A stretch of 20,841 bases of DNA, taken from positions 1 through 20,841 of the forward strand of contig JANMWO010000465.1 of NCBI GenBank assembly GCA_031394025.1, in the 5' to 3' direction. Below are positions 1 to 7,146 of this stretch, one piece after another. How positions within the stretch are numbered: the first letter of the stretch is position 1; each line of letters opens with the position of its first letter. The DNA comes from JANXSF01 sp031394025. Lineage in GTDB: Bacteria > Acidobacteriota > Terriglobia > Bryobacterales > Bryobacteraceae. Position numbers and translations under genes: made by a program. Under the pieces are notes generated by a model. It did not search any database and had not been told where the DNA came from. It saw only the letters and a program-made list of their open reading frames with translations.

Positions 1-126
1 GAACGCTGATAACAACCATTCAGGCCAGCGGGAAAATTAAGTGGCATTAGGCCTTCAGCATGCCAGAAGATGAAATGTGGGGCAGGCTTTCCGCCTGCCT
101 CGTAATTAAGTAAGGACCAGTGAATC
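1..126. other. Leader region upstream of dnaJ
   Basis: No gene can be supported here. The stretch contains a perfect hairpin at 81-99 (arms GGCAGGC and GCCTGCC, loop TTTCC). It is not followed by a T-run, so it looks more like a dispersed REP-like palindrome or the end of an upstream transcript than a classical intrinsic terminator. A ribosome-binding site AAGGA at 112-116 serves the dnaJ start at 127. Short open frames running in from the left edge are too short to identify. Confidence 0.5.
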
Positions 127-1320
127 ATGGCCGCCAAGCAGCAGGACTTCTACCAAACTCTCGGTGTGGATCGCGCCGCGTCCGACGACGAAATCCGCAA
201 GGTATATCGTCGTCTGGCTCGGAAGCATCATCCTGACTTAAACCCTGGTGACAAGGCTGCCGAAGATCGCTTCAAAACCGTGCAGGAAGCCTACGACGTT
301 TTGAGCGATCCCAAAAAGAAGCAGATGTACGATCAAGTGGGTTTCTATTCGGAAAGTGGCATGCCCAGTGCTGGATCCGCAGAACACGGCAAGCCCCCCG
401 GTATGGATTTCGGCGGGTTCGATTTTAGTGATTTTGCAAATCAGCAGCAACGTGGCGGGTACCGTGGCGGCGGTCCTGGTCCGCAAGATTTCCCACCCGG
501 TGGCGGTGGTGGATTTCGCGATCTTTTCGGTCAGTTCTTCGGACGGGGTGGTGGTGCCGCCAGTCAGGAAACTCCTGAAAAAGGTGCCGATCTGGAATAC
601 ACTCTGAACATCGATTTCTGGCAATCGATCAAAGGCACACAAGTAAAGTTAAGTATTCAACGGCAAGATTTATGCGCCACTTGTAACGGCAGCGGGCAAG
701 CCGGCGGGGCCGTTGTGCAGTGTCCCGAATGCTCTGGAACTGGCCAGGTTTCGCAAATGGCTGGGGCCATGCGATTCAACCTGAGTTGTCCGCGCTGCAA
801 TGGTTCAGGCAAGCTGCGCAATTCGTGCCCAACCTGTCATGGCGACGGCAGAACAGCGCATCCAGATCCGGTTGAAGTGCGCATTCCAGCAGGCGCCATG
901 AGTGGCGCCAGGCTTCGCGTGCAAGGCAAAGGCAATGCCGGACGGCTTGGCGGTGCGGCTGGAGATCTGTTCATTACGGTTCGCGTTGAACCACACGAGT
1001 TCTTCGAACGCGATACCGACAATATCCTGATTAAGATTCCGGTGACAGTGAGCGAAGCAGGGTTAGGGGCCAAGATTGAGGTCCCAACCATTGACGGGCG
1101 GGCACTTCTGAAGATTCCGCAGGGCACCAAAAACGGGCAGAAATTCCGGTTGCGTGAAAAGGGTGTTCCTAATGCCCGCAAAGAAACGCGTGGCGATCAA
1201 ATCGTGGAAGTAGTGCTGGAAGCTCCCGATGTGCACGATGAGCGGACCCGGGAAATTCTTCGGGAACTGGCCACCTTGCATCCCGAAGACCCCCGGGCAG
1301 AAATCTGGACCAAGGTTTAA
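127..1320 (+). CDS. dnaJ: DnaJ-type chaperone (Hsp40), zinc-finger class
   Basis: Cytoplasmic co-chaperone that stimulates the ATPase of DnaK and delivers unfolded clients. All type I DnaJ parts are visible in order: a J domain (about residues 7-72) with the HPD motif at 35-37, a Gly/Phe-rich linker (about 95-145), four CxxCxGxG zinc motifs at 183-190, 199-206, 221-228 and 234-241, and a C-terminal client-binding region to residue 397. The length is normal for the family. The ATG is preceded by AAGGA at a 10-base spacing, which supports this start. The stop codon at 1318-1320 directly abuts the stop codon of the convergent obg gene, so there is no room for a separate terminator. CbpA-type naming is less likely because CbpA lacks the zinc motifs. 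Confidence 0.95.
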   Translation: MAAKQQDFYQTLGVDRAASDDEIRKVYRRLARKHHPDLNPGDKAAEDRFKTVQEAYDVLSDPKKKQMYDQVGFYSESGMPSAGSAEHGKPPGMDFGGFDFSDFANQQQRGGYRGGGPGPQDFPPGGGGGFRDLFGQFFGRGGGAASQETPEKGADLEYTLNIDFWQSIKGTQVKLSIQRQDLCATCNGSGQAGGAVVQCPECSGTGQVSQMAGAMRFNLSCPRCNGSGKLRNSCPTCHGDGRTAHPDPVEVRIPAGAMSGARLRVQGKGNAGRLGGAAGDLFITVRVEPHEFFERDTDNILIKIPVTVSEAGLGAKIEVPTIDGRALLKIPQGTKNGQKFRLREKGVPNARKETRGDQIVEVVLEAPDVHDERTREILRELATLHPEDPRAEIWTKV

Positions 1321-2325
1321 CTATTCAATTGTCGGCATAATGCGTGCTTCCATAGCGCGCACTAATTCTTCCAACCCGGTTCCTGTGACTGCGGAAATCT
1401 GAAAGAACGGCAGCTTTCTGCGCGTGGCTGCTGCTTTCAAAGCTTTCACTTTTTTCAGATCTTGAGCAGCGTCCATTTTGTTGGCCACTACGATCATTGG
1501 CTTTGCGGCCAACTCTTCGTTGAAGCTTTCCAGCTCCTTCAGGATGATCTTAAAATCGTTCACCGGATCGCGCCCACTGGCTTCCGAAACATCCACCAAA
1601 TGCACCAGCAATTTGGTTCGTTCAATGTGCTTCAAGAACTGCACACCTAAACCGTGGCCTTCGCTTGCCCCTTCAATCAAACCGGGGATATCGGCCACCA
1701 CAAAGCTGCGATTATTGGCCAGCGGAACCACTCCAAGATTCGGTTCCAGAGTTGTAAACGGATAATCGGCAATCTTCGGACGAGCCGCTGAAATGCGCGA
1801 GATGAGCGTGGATTTACCGGCGTTAGGAAATCCTACGAGACCGGCATCGGCCAGCAGTTTCAGTTCCAGGCGCAGCCGTCTTTCATCACCAGGAAAACCT
1901 TCTTCATGTTCGGTTGGTGCCTGATGGCGGGAATTGACGAAACGGGCGTTGCCCCGTCCACCGCGTCCGCCTCGGGCTATCAGAAAGTGATCATCGGGAG
2001 TGGCAAAATCGTGCAGTAACTCAGAAGATTCAAAATCGTAGACAACTGTGCCCACGGGAACCTTCACTTGAATGGATTTCCCATCATGACCGGTGCACTT
2101 CGATCCCTCTCCATGACGACCGCGTTCGGCCTTATGCTCAGGGTTAAAACGGAGATGTAAAAGAGTGTTGTAATGAACAGAACTAACCAGTTCCACATGG
2201 CCACCGTGGCCGCCGTCACCGCCGGATGGGCCGCCCCGCGGAACGAACTTTTCCCGTCGAAAGGCCATGCAACCATTGCCGCCGTCGCCAGCTTTCACCA
2301 GGATTTTTACTTCATCTATCAGCAC
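1321..2325 (-). CDS. obg: Obg family GTPase, ribosome assembly
   Basis: GTPase associated with the 50S ribosomal subunit, involved in ribosome maturation and stress or growth control. The protein begins MLIDEVKI and has the glycine-rich Obg fold with GDGGNG and GGDGG motifs. The G domain follows: GFPNAGKST (about 165-173), DIPGL (about 212-216), NKMD (about 282-285) and SAVTG (about 311-315). It ends soon after the G domain, so it is the short form without a C-terminal OCT domain (334 residues). I chose the GTG at 2325 over a GTG 24 bases upstream because GGAG (complement of 2331-2334) lies 5 bases before it and the N-terminus then matches the family. It is the last gene of rplU-rpmA-obg, with a terminator-like hairpin just before its ribosome-binding site. 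Confidence 0.95.
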   Translation of the reverse strand: MLIDEVKILVKAGDGGNGCMAFRREKFVPRGGPSGGDGGHGGHVELVSSVHYNTLLHLRFNPEHKAERGRHGEGSKCTGHDGKSIQVKVPVGTVVYDFESSELLHDFATPDDHFLIARGGRGGRGNARFVNSRHQAPTEHEEGFPGDERRLRLELKLLADAGLVGFPNAGKSTLISRISAARPKIADYPFTTLEPNLGVVPLANNRSFVVADIPGLIEGASEGHGLGVQFLKHIERTKLLVHLVDVSEASGRDPVNDFKIILKELESFNEELAAKPMIVVANKMDAAQDLKKVKALKAAATRRKLPFFQISAVTGTGLEELVRAMEARIMPTIE

Positions 2326-2334
2326 TGTAACTCC

Positions 2335-2366
2335 AAAAGAAAAAGCCACCTGTTTGGCAGGCGGCT
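2335..2366 (-). terminator. Terminator-like hairpin between rpmA and obg
   Basis: On the minus strand, arms AGCCGCCTG and CAGGTGGCT form a 9-bp stem with one G-U pair and a 5-base loop (plus-strand 2344-2366). They are followed by TTTT-C-TTTT (2343-2335). The T-run ends next to the GGAG ribosome-binding site of obg at 2331-2334. This is a convincing intrinsic terminator shape inside the operon, so it probably lowers obg transcription relative to the two ribosomal-protein genes. No alternative antiterminator fold was worked out. Confidence 0.65.
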
Positions 2367-2409
2367 CTTTGCAGAAAAATTTAAGACTGCACCGCTAAAA
2401 AGGGCGGCG

Positions 2410-2682
2410 TTATTGAATGGTAGGTGGTAAAGCGGCGTCGACGACAATGTATTTACCCATTCGTCCACGATCCCGAAAACGCACTGTACCTGTGACTCGC
2501 GCGTAAAGCGTGTCATCTTTGCCTACGCCCACGTTCTCACCTGGTTTGTAGCGCGTGCCACGTTGGCGGACAATAATGGAACCGCCGGGAACCAACTGAC
2601 CACCGAAAACTTTGATACCCAGTCGCTGTGCATTTGAATCGCGACCGTTTTTTGAGGAGCCTAATCCTTTTTTATGTGCCAT
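2410..2682 (-). CDS. rpmA: 50S ribosomal protein L27
   Basis: Basic 90-residue protein beginning MAHKKGLGSSKNGRDS, the classical L27 N-terminus whose tail reaches the peptidyl-transferase centre. The GGQLVPGGSIIVRQRGT and KPGENVGVGKDDTL motifs confirm the family. There is no cleavable N-terminal extension of the Firmicutes type. The minus-strand sequence GTAAGGATTTACC before ATG supplies a ribosome-binding site. The gene starts 9 bases after the rplU stop and is clearly co-transcribed with it. The terminator-like hairpin that follows lies between this gene and obg. Confidence 0.97.
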   Translation of the reverse strand: MAHKKGLGSSKNGRDSNAQRLGIKVFGGQLVPGGSIIVRQRGTRYKPGENVGVGKDDTLYARVTGTVRFRDRGRMGKYIVVDAALPPTIQ

Positions 2683-2691
2683 GGTAAATCC

Positions 2692-3003
2692 TTACGCCGA
2701 AATGGCGCTAACCTCCACTTCAGTGAAGTTCTGGCGATGGCCAATGGTGCGTTTATATTGTTTTTTACGCTTGAATTTGAACACAATCGTTTTTTCGCCA
2801 CGACCGTGTGCCTTAATCTTCCCGGTCACTTTTGCCGCTGCTGTAGCTGCGCCAGTGCTAATGTTGCCCGCATCGTCAACCACGGCGAGGACTCGGCTGA
2901 ATTCGACGTTGGAACCAACCTCGCCTGCCAGAGTTTCCACTTTCACCTTTTGGCCGGGCATGACACGATACTGCTTCCCACCTGTTTCAATGACTGCGTA
3001 CAT
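2692..3003 (-). CDS. rplU: 50S ribosomal protein L21
   Basis: A 103-residue protein starting MYAVIETGGKQYRV, diagnostic for L21, with a basic C-terminal half (KFKRKKQYKRTIGHRQ) that binds 23S rRNA. It is the first gene of the conserved rplU-rpmA-obg order. The leader is about 94 bases if the promoter at 3103-3131 is used. It contains a CCCATATGGG palindrome (3079-3088) and an AAGG 11 bases before the ATG. Autogenous control through the leader is possible, but nothing decisive is visible. Confidence 0.97.
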   Translation of the reverse strand: MYAVIETGGKQYRVMPGQKVKVETLAGEVGSNVEFSRVLAVVDDAGNISTGAATAAAKVTGKIKAHGRGEKTIVFKFKRKKQYKRTIGHRQNFTEVEVSAISA

Positions 3004-3093
3004 AAGCTTTTGAACCTTAGATTTGTGAATGGGAGGCTACTTCTGAACAACAGGAAGGCACACACCCTTACGCGGACACCCATATGGGCATCT

Positions 3094-3118
3094 CGAAATC
3101 CCATGATACAGGATTTCG
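3094..3118. promoter_or_regulatory. Inverted repeat flanking the rplU -10 box
   Basis: Perfect 8-bp arms, CGAAATCC at 3094-3101 and GGATTTCG at 3111-3118, separated by 9 bases that contain the proposed -10 hexamer of the rplU operon. A protein bound here would cover the -10 element, so it has the geometry of an operator. In RNA, only the arm downstream of the start would be transcribed, so it is not an obvious terminator for this operon. The arrangement is seen in the sequence; the regulatory role is inferred. Confidence 0.45.
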
Positions 3119-3131
3119 GGTGGTTGTGCAA
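3103..3131 (-). promoter_or_regulatory. Sigma70-type promoter of rplU-rpmA-obg
   Basis: Minus-strand -35 TTGCAC (plus 3126-3131) and -10 TATCAT (plus 3103-3108) with a 17-base spacer. It predicts a start near 3096 and a leader of roughly 94 bases. Four of six -35 and five of six -10 positions match consensus. Confidence 0.6.
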
Positions 3132-3316
3132 TGTCCCTACTCTATGGTGATAATATATCGCTAAGCAATTTCTATTTTTGGGGCTCACTATGCAATCCCA
3201 GCGCACCCCGAACCATTGGTTCAATACCGATGCGTTCAGTTTACCGCCTAATTCACGGCTGGGGACTTCAGGGGTCGGCGTGTGCACGAGTGATTTTCTA
3301 AGCTAACATTAGGGAA

Positions 3317-4078
3317 ATGAAGCATAGCGTGGCCATGATCTTCTGTGCGAGCACCTTACTGGGGAGTGATTTGGATCATTCCGATTGGGATCAAATTGCG
3401 AAGAAGTACATCAACACAGAACATCGGGTGGACTATGCCCGCCTCAAGCAGGAATCGTCAACACAGTTAGACCGCTATGTAACTATGCTGGCATTGCCCT
3501 GGCCAACTGACCTGGGGGGAAACCCGCGTAAAGCTGCGCTTATCAATGCCTATAATGCACTGACGGTGCGGTGGATATTGACCAACTATCCAGTTGCCAG
3601 TATTTGGAAAACGTCGAAACCGTTTAGCCAATCCAGGCACAGGGTCAATGGTCGGAACGTGTCATTGGATCAGTTGGAAAAAGAGCTTCGCGATGGGGGT
3701 GACCCTAGAATCCACGCAGCTCTGGTTTGTGCTGCCCGAAGTTGTCCGCCGCTGCGCAGGGAGGCCTTTGGCGCAGCAACACTGGATGCGCAGTTGGACG
3801 ATAACACACGGGAGTGGTTACGAATTTCAACGTTGAATAGCTTCGATGCAGCAAGTAATAAGGCCGACGTGAGCAGTATTTTCAAGTGGTATAAAAGTGA
3901 TTTTGAATTGAAGGGGTCAACGTTGGCAGCGTTCCTATCCCGATACGGTCCGGCTGGCAACTTCACCAAGATTACATTCAAAGATTATGATTGGGGACTG
4001 AATGATTCCACAGACACTGGTCGCAAGTATTCTTCCATTTCACTTTACTGGGATTATTTGAAGAACAAGCTTCCGTAA
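3317..4078 (+). CDS. DUF547 domain protein, probably exported
   Basis: Function unknown. The 253-residue product has the hallmarks of DUF547: NAYNALTV (77-84), a YP..SI segment (91-96), and DPRIHAALVCAARSCPPLR (129-147) followed by LDAQLDD. The family is found in bacterial secreted or periplasmic proteins and as a C-terminal domain in plant proteins. The first 16 residues are short and hydrophobic after a Lys-His pair, consistent with a short signal peptide, but no clear cleavage site is visible. There is no good Shine-Dalgarno site; a TAACAT element 7 bases upstream suggests a leaderless mRNA. The S9 peptidase gene follows after 31 bases on the same strand. Confidence 0.85.
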   Translation: MKHSVAMIFCASTLLGSDLDHSDWDQIAKKYINTEHRVDYARLKQESSTQLDRYVTMLALPWPTDLGGNPRKAALINAYNALTVRWILTNYPVASIWKTSKPFSQSRHRVNGRNVSLDQLEKELRDGGDPRIHAALVCAARSCPPLRREAFGAATLDAQLDDNTREWLRISTLNSFDAASNKADVSSIFKWYKSDFELKGSTLAAFLSRYGPAGNFTKITFKDYDWGLNDSTDTGRKYSSISLYWDYLKNKLP

Positions 4079-4109
4079 GCCAACGCTAAACCTTTGCTAC
4101 ACTTTTGCA

Positions 4110-6170
4110 ATGCGCCTTCTTTATTTCCTTCTGATTCCCGCGCTTTTTGCGCAGACCAAGCTACCAATTACTTCTGATACTTTGTTCGATTGGCGAACGG
4201 CCACTGAACCGCAAATTAGTCAGGACGGGAAATCTGTTGTGTATGTTCTGGGTTGGGCTGACCGCATGAAGGATGTCTTTTACAGTAACTTATGGGCGGT
4301 GCCTGTAAGTGGGGTTGACCCTCGTCCGCTGACGCAAGGTAACTTCAAAGATTCTTCTCCGCGATGGTCCCCTGATGGAACTCGTCTGGCGTATTTATCG
4401 AATCGCAGTGGAAAGACTCAGATTCACGTGCGCTGGATAGACGGTGGACAGGATGCGAAGATCACAGATTTAGAGGAAGCACCAGCGTCTATCGCCTGGT
4501 CGCCTGACGGCAAATGGATTTCCTTTTCCAAGCGTGTGGCCGCTAAGCCGGCATGGTCTGTGAAGATGCCCGACAAGCCCGCAGGCGCTACCTGGGCTGC
4601 TCCGCCGATTGTTGTTACGCGTTTGCGATGGCGCAATGATGGCACGGGGATCATACCGCCGGGCTATCTTCATATTTTTGTGGTTCCTTCAGCGGGCGGT
4701 GCACCACGACAAGTTACTACGGGTGATTTCGACTACGTGGACGGACGTGCGCGGGATACTGCGCCGCAATGGACTCCCGACGGAGATTGGATTTTGACCT
4801 CCTGCCAGCGTGAAGTGGACCCGGATTACAACCTGGAAGGTGCGGACATTTGGGCGATCCGGGTGAAAGATGGCCAGGCGAAACAACTTACTCAGCGTAA
4901 GGGACCGGATGGTTCCCCGGTTGCTTCCCCCGATGGTAAAAAGATTGCTTACACAGGTTACGATTTCAAGTTACAGAGCTATACAGTAACTCGGTTGTAT
5001 GTGATGGATGCGGATGGAAGTAACTCAAAGGAGTTGGCTGCAGGGTTGGATCGGGATGTGACACAGATCCGTTGGGCGGCTGATTCCAGTGGTGTTTATT
5101 TCGTCAGTGAAGATCGGGGGACGTCGCATGTTCACTTGGCGACACTCGCTGGTGGGCATCGGCAAATTACATCGGGCGATGCACGTTACTCCACTGGGTA
5201 TGCGGCTGGGGATGCATTCAGCATTTCAGCGCAGGGACGCATTGCAATATCGCGCGCCACGTCAAAGGAGCCTGCGGACCTGGTAACGTTCACGGTGGAT
5301 CGTCCTGCTGTAGTAACTCGACTAACTACAGTCAACGACAGCTTAATGGCGGGACGGTCACTGGGCGAAGTGGAGCCGATTAGTTACGATTCGTTTGATG
5401 GTAAGCCAATGCAAGGGTGGATCATCAAGCCGCCAAATTTTGATGCATCGCGAAAGTATCCGTTGCTGTTGGACATCCATGGTGGTCCGCACGCAATGTA
5501 CGGCGTGGAATTCAATCACCAGTTCCAAACCTATGCAGGCAGGGGTTTCGTGGTGTTGTACACCAATCCGCGCGGATCAACGGGGTATGGGGAAGACTTC
5601 GGCAACATTATCCACACTCGCTATCCGGGCGATGACTATAGGGACTTGATGGCTGGGGTGGATGTGATGATTGCGAAAGGCTACATTGATCCCAAGCGTT
5701 TAGGAGTAACTGGCGGTAGTGGCGGTGGTTTGTTGACAGCGTGGATCATTGGTCATACAGACCGTTTCGCGGCGGCCGTGTCGCAGTACCCAGTTACTAA
5801 CTGGATCACGCAGGCTGGGACAGCGGACGGTGGTTACACTCATGCTGCTGTTTGGATGAAAGGGATGCCATGGGATAACGCCAAAGCTTATATGGAGCAT
5901 TCGCCGATATTTTATGCCAACAATTTCAAGACACCAACGATGGTGATCACTGGTGAACAGGATTTGCGCACGCCCATGGCGGAGAGTGAAGAGCTGTATT
6001 TTGCGTTAAAAGCTAAGCGCGTGGATTCTGTGCTGGTGCGTATTCCCGATGAACCGCATGGCATTCGCGGGGCATCGCCAAGCCATCGTATAGCGAAGGT
6101 GGAACATATTCTTGGCTGGTTAGAGCAGCATACAAAGGCAACTGTTTCGGCGCGGCAGGCGGATGAGTAG
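4110..6170 (+). CDS. Secreted S9 family peptidase (prolyl oligopeptidase / acylaminoacyl type)
   Basis: Serine peptidase with an N-terminal beta-propeller and a C-terminal alpha/beta-hydrolase domain. A signal peptide (about residues 1-14, cleaved before QTKL) indicates export. WDxxP-like propeller repeats with SPDG/TPDG/SPDG motifs occur at about 87-90, 131-134, 222-225 and 273-276. The hydrolase domain (about 420-680) has the oxyanion HGGP (457-460), nucleophile Ser537 in GGSGG, acid Asp618 in GEQD, and His650 in EPHG, so the triad is complete. Length (686) is typical. No Shine-Dalgarno site is evident, but an extended -10 (TGCTACACT, 4095-4103) lies 6 bases before the ATG, suggesting a leaderless transcript. 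It may alternatively be co-transcribed with the DUF547 gene 31 bases upstream. The exact subfamily cannot be fixed by eye. Confidence 0.9.
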   Translation: MRLLYFLLIPALFAQTKLPITSDTLFDWRTATEPQISQDGKSVVYVLGWADRMKDVFYSNLWAVPVSGVDPRPLTQGNFKDSSPRWSPDGTRLAYLSNRSGKTQIHVRWIDGGQDAKITDLEEAPASIAWSPDGKWISFSKRVAAKPAWSVKMPDKPAGATWAAPPIVVTRLRWRNDGTGIIPPGYLHIFVVPSAGGAPRQVTTGDFDYVDGRARDTAPQWTPDGDWILTSCQREVDPDYNLEGADIWAIRVKDGQAKQLTQRKGPDGSPVASPDGKKIAYTGYDFKLQSYTVTRLYVMDADGSNSKELAAGLDRDVTQIRWAADSSGVYFVSEDRGTSHVHLATLAGGHRQITSGDARYSTGYAAGDAFSISAQGRIAISRATSKEPADLVTFTVDRPAVVTRLTTVNDSLMAGRSLGEVEPISYDSFDGKPMQGWIIKPPNFDASRKYPLLLDIHGGPHAMYGVEFNHQFQTYAGRGFVVLYTNPRGSTGYGEDFGNIIHTRYPGDDYRDLMAGVDVMIAKGYIDPKRLGVTGGSGGGLLTAWIIGHTDRFAAAVSQYPVTNWITQAGTADGGYTHAAVWMKGMPWDNAKAYMEHSPIFYANNFKTPTMVITGEQDLRTPMAESEELYFALKAKRVDSVLVRIPDEPHGIRGASPSHRIAKVEHILGWLEQHTKATVSARQADE

Positions 6171-6202
6171 CGGAGGAGAACTCGTCGTCGATACCGAGCC
6201 GT

Positions 6203-6225
6203 GACCGGCAAGGGAGCGGTCTTTT
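6203..6225 (+). terminator. Intrinsic terminator after the S9 peptidase gene
   Basis: Arms GACCG (6203-6207) and CGGTC (6217-6221), 9-base loop, then TTTT (6222-6225). The stem is short but GC-rich and correctly placed 32 bases after the peptidase stop. It overlaps the stop codon of the convergent PEP-CTERM gene. Confidence 0.5.
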
Positions 6226-6919
6226 AGTTGCGACATTGGGCGCATCGCTGCCCTACAAAAATTAGCGCAAGGAACCCAATTCCACTCATCGCCAATGTTC
6301 CCGGTTCTGGAATGGAATTCAGACTGGTGAGTAACGTTGCCTGGTTGATGGCGAAGTCTGTACTCACGCCATTGACCGCCAGAGAGATGGAAACGATATC
6401 GGCCAAATTGCTATAAATACCAATGAAAGGGGCCGTATTGTCACCTCCGCCCGCCGAAGAAGTTCCATTCACGAAGACTGTTCCGAAGCTGACGTTTCCA
6501 GCTCCAAAAGCAGTTAGGGAAGCGGTGAAGGGTCCGCTATCCGCGCGTTGAATTTGGAACCCAATGCCTTGAATGGGGATTGAAAAAGTTAACGCCATAG
6601 GACTGCTGTTGAAACTGGTCCAAAGCAGAACATCGCCAGGAGAAAAGTTTCCGTCCCAAAAACTGCCTTCCACTTCGATTAGAAAATTCGAGGTCCCAGT
6701 GGCGATGATGGCAGTGGTTGTGATGGAACTTGGTGTGGATGTTCGTACATAGGGGCTGGGAACGGAACTGCCTGTTTCATCAGCCGCTGTTCCCCAATCA
6801 ACAGTGTCAATAGGGCCAAGCGCATTCAGGCCGGAACGAGTTCCGACGTAAGTGATGATGGTGGCATCAGCAGCACTTGCAAGCAGTAAAAACAGTAGAC
6901 TTTGGGGGAGAATACGCAA
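6224..6919 (-). CDS. PEP-CTERM sorted exported protein
   Basis: A 231-residue low-charge, Ser/Thr/Gly-rich extracellular protein. It has an N-terminal signal peptide (hydrophobic LLFLLLASAADA) and a C-terminal PEP-CTERM signal: IPEPGTL, then a hydrophobic helix (about 14 residues) and a short tail with Arg and two Cys. Family knowledge says such proteins are processed by an exosortase and often linked to the cell surface or exopolysaccharide; no exosortase gene is in this window. The start is a TTG at 6919, supported by a perfect GGAGG (complement of 6926-6930) 6 bases upstream. The middle of the protein was not recognised as any enzyme. It is a single-gene unit with its own strong promoter. 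Confidence 0.85.
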   Translation of the reverse strand: MRILPQSLLFLLLASAADATIITYVGTRSGLNALGPIDTVDWGTAADETGSSVPSPYVRTSTPSSITTTAIIATGTSNFLIEVEGSFWDGNFSPGDVLLWTSFNSSPMALTFSIPIQGIGFQIQRADSGPFTASLTAFGAGNVSFGTVFVNGTSSAGGGDNTAPFIGIYSNLADIVSISLAVNGVSTDFAINQATLLTSLNSIPEPGTLAMSGIGFLALIFVGQRCAQCRN

Positions 6920-6979
6920 CGAAAACCTCCGGGAAATTGTGCAACTTGGCCAGCTTTAATGCTGATCTTTCTGTTGATC

Positions 6980-7008
6980 ACTATAAGTAATGGTACCAGG
7001 ACTGTCAA
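6980..7008 (-). promoter_or_regulatory. Strong sigma70 promoter of the PEP-CTERM gene
   Basis: Minus-strand -35 TTGACA (plus 7003-7008, perfect) and -10 TATAGT (plus 6980-6985, five of six) with a 17-base spacer. It predicts a leader of about 54 bases ending in the GGAGG before the TTG start. Confidence 0.75.
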
Positions 7009-7146
7009 CGGTTCTTGACGCATCCATTATTCACTATCAAATCTTCTTAAACACTCTTGCTTCCAACCACCCTAAAGAGTCAGAATGAGTTTCGGCAAGC
7101 TGTTCCAGAAAAAATAGTCTCTTCGAAGACCCACAGTGAGGAAGCA

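Larger units (their letters stand above)
3004..3316. other. Divergent intergenic region, rplU / DUF547 gene
   Basis: This 313-base gap carries the rplU operon promoter, the inverted repeat around its -10 box, and the rplU leader. Near the right end, TAACAT (3304-3309) sits 7 bases before the ATG at 3317, where a -10 element for a leaderless rightward transcript would lie. No protein gene or RNA gene could be recognised between about 3135 and 3300. Confidence 0.5.

Noticed and set aside
3149..3154. GATAAT as a rightward -10 box for the DUF547 gene
   Set aside because: The only -35 candidate is 19 bases away and poor, and the box lies over 160 bases from the gene; unsupported.
2943..3287. Leftward open frame upstream of and overlapping rplU
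   Set aside because: It overlaps rplU and its promoter, has no ribosome-binding site and no recognisable protein features.
6963..6980. TGATC / GATCA inverted repeat downstream of the PEP-CTERM promoter
   Set aside because: Arms are only 5 bases; expected by chance at this length, so not called an operator.
7015..7041. Possible glgC promoter TTGACG with TATCAA
   Set aside because: Spacer is only 15 bases and the -10 is poor; not strong enough to list.
7057..7146. Longer glgC start at a TTG
   Set aside because: It would add 30 residues unlike the family; the ATG at 7147 has GAGGAAG and gives the normal length.
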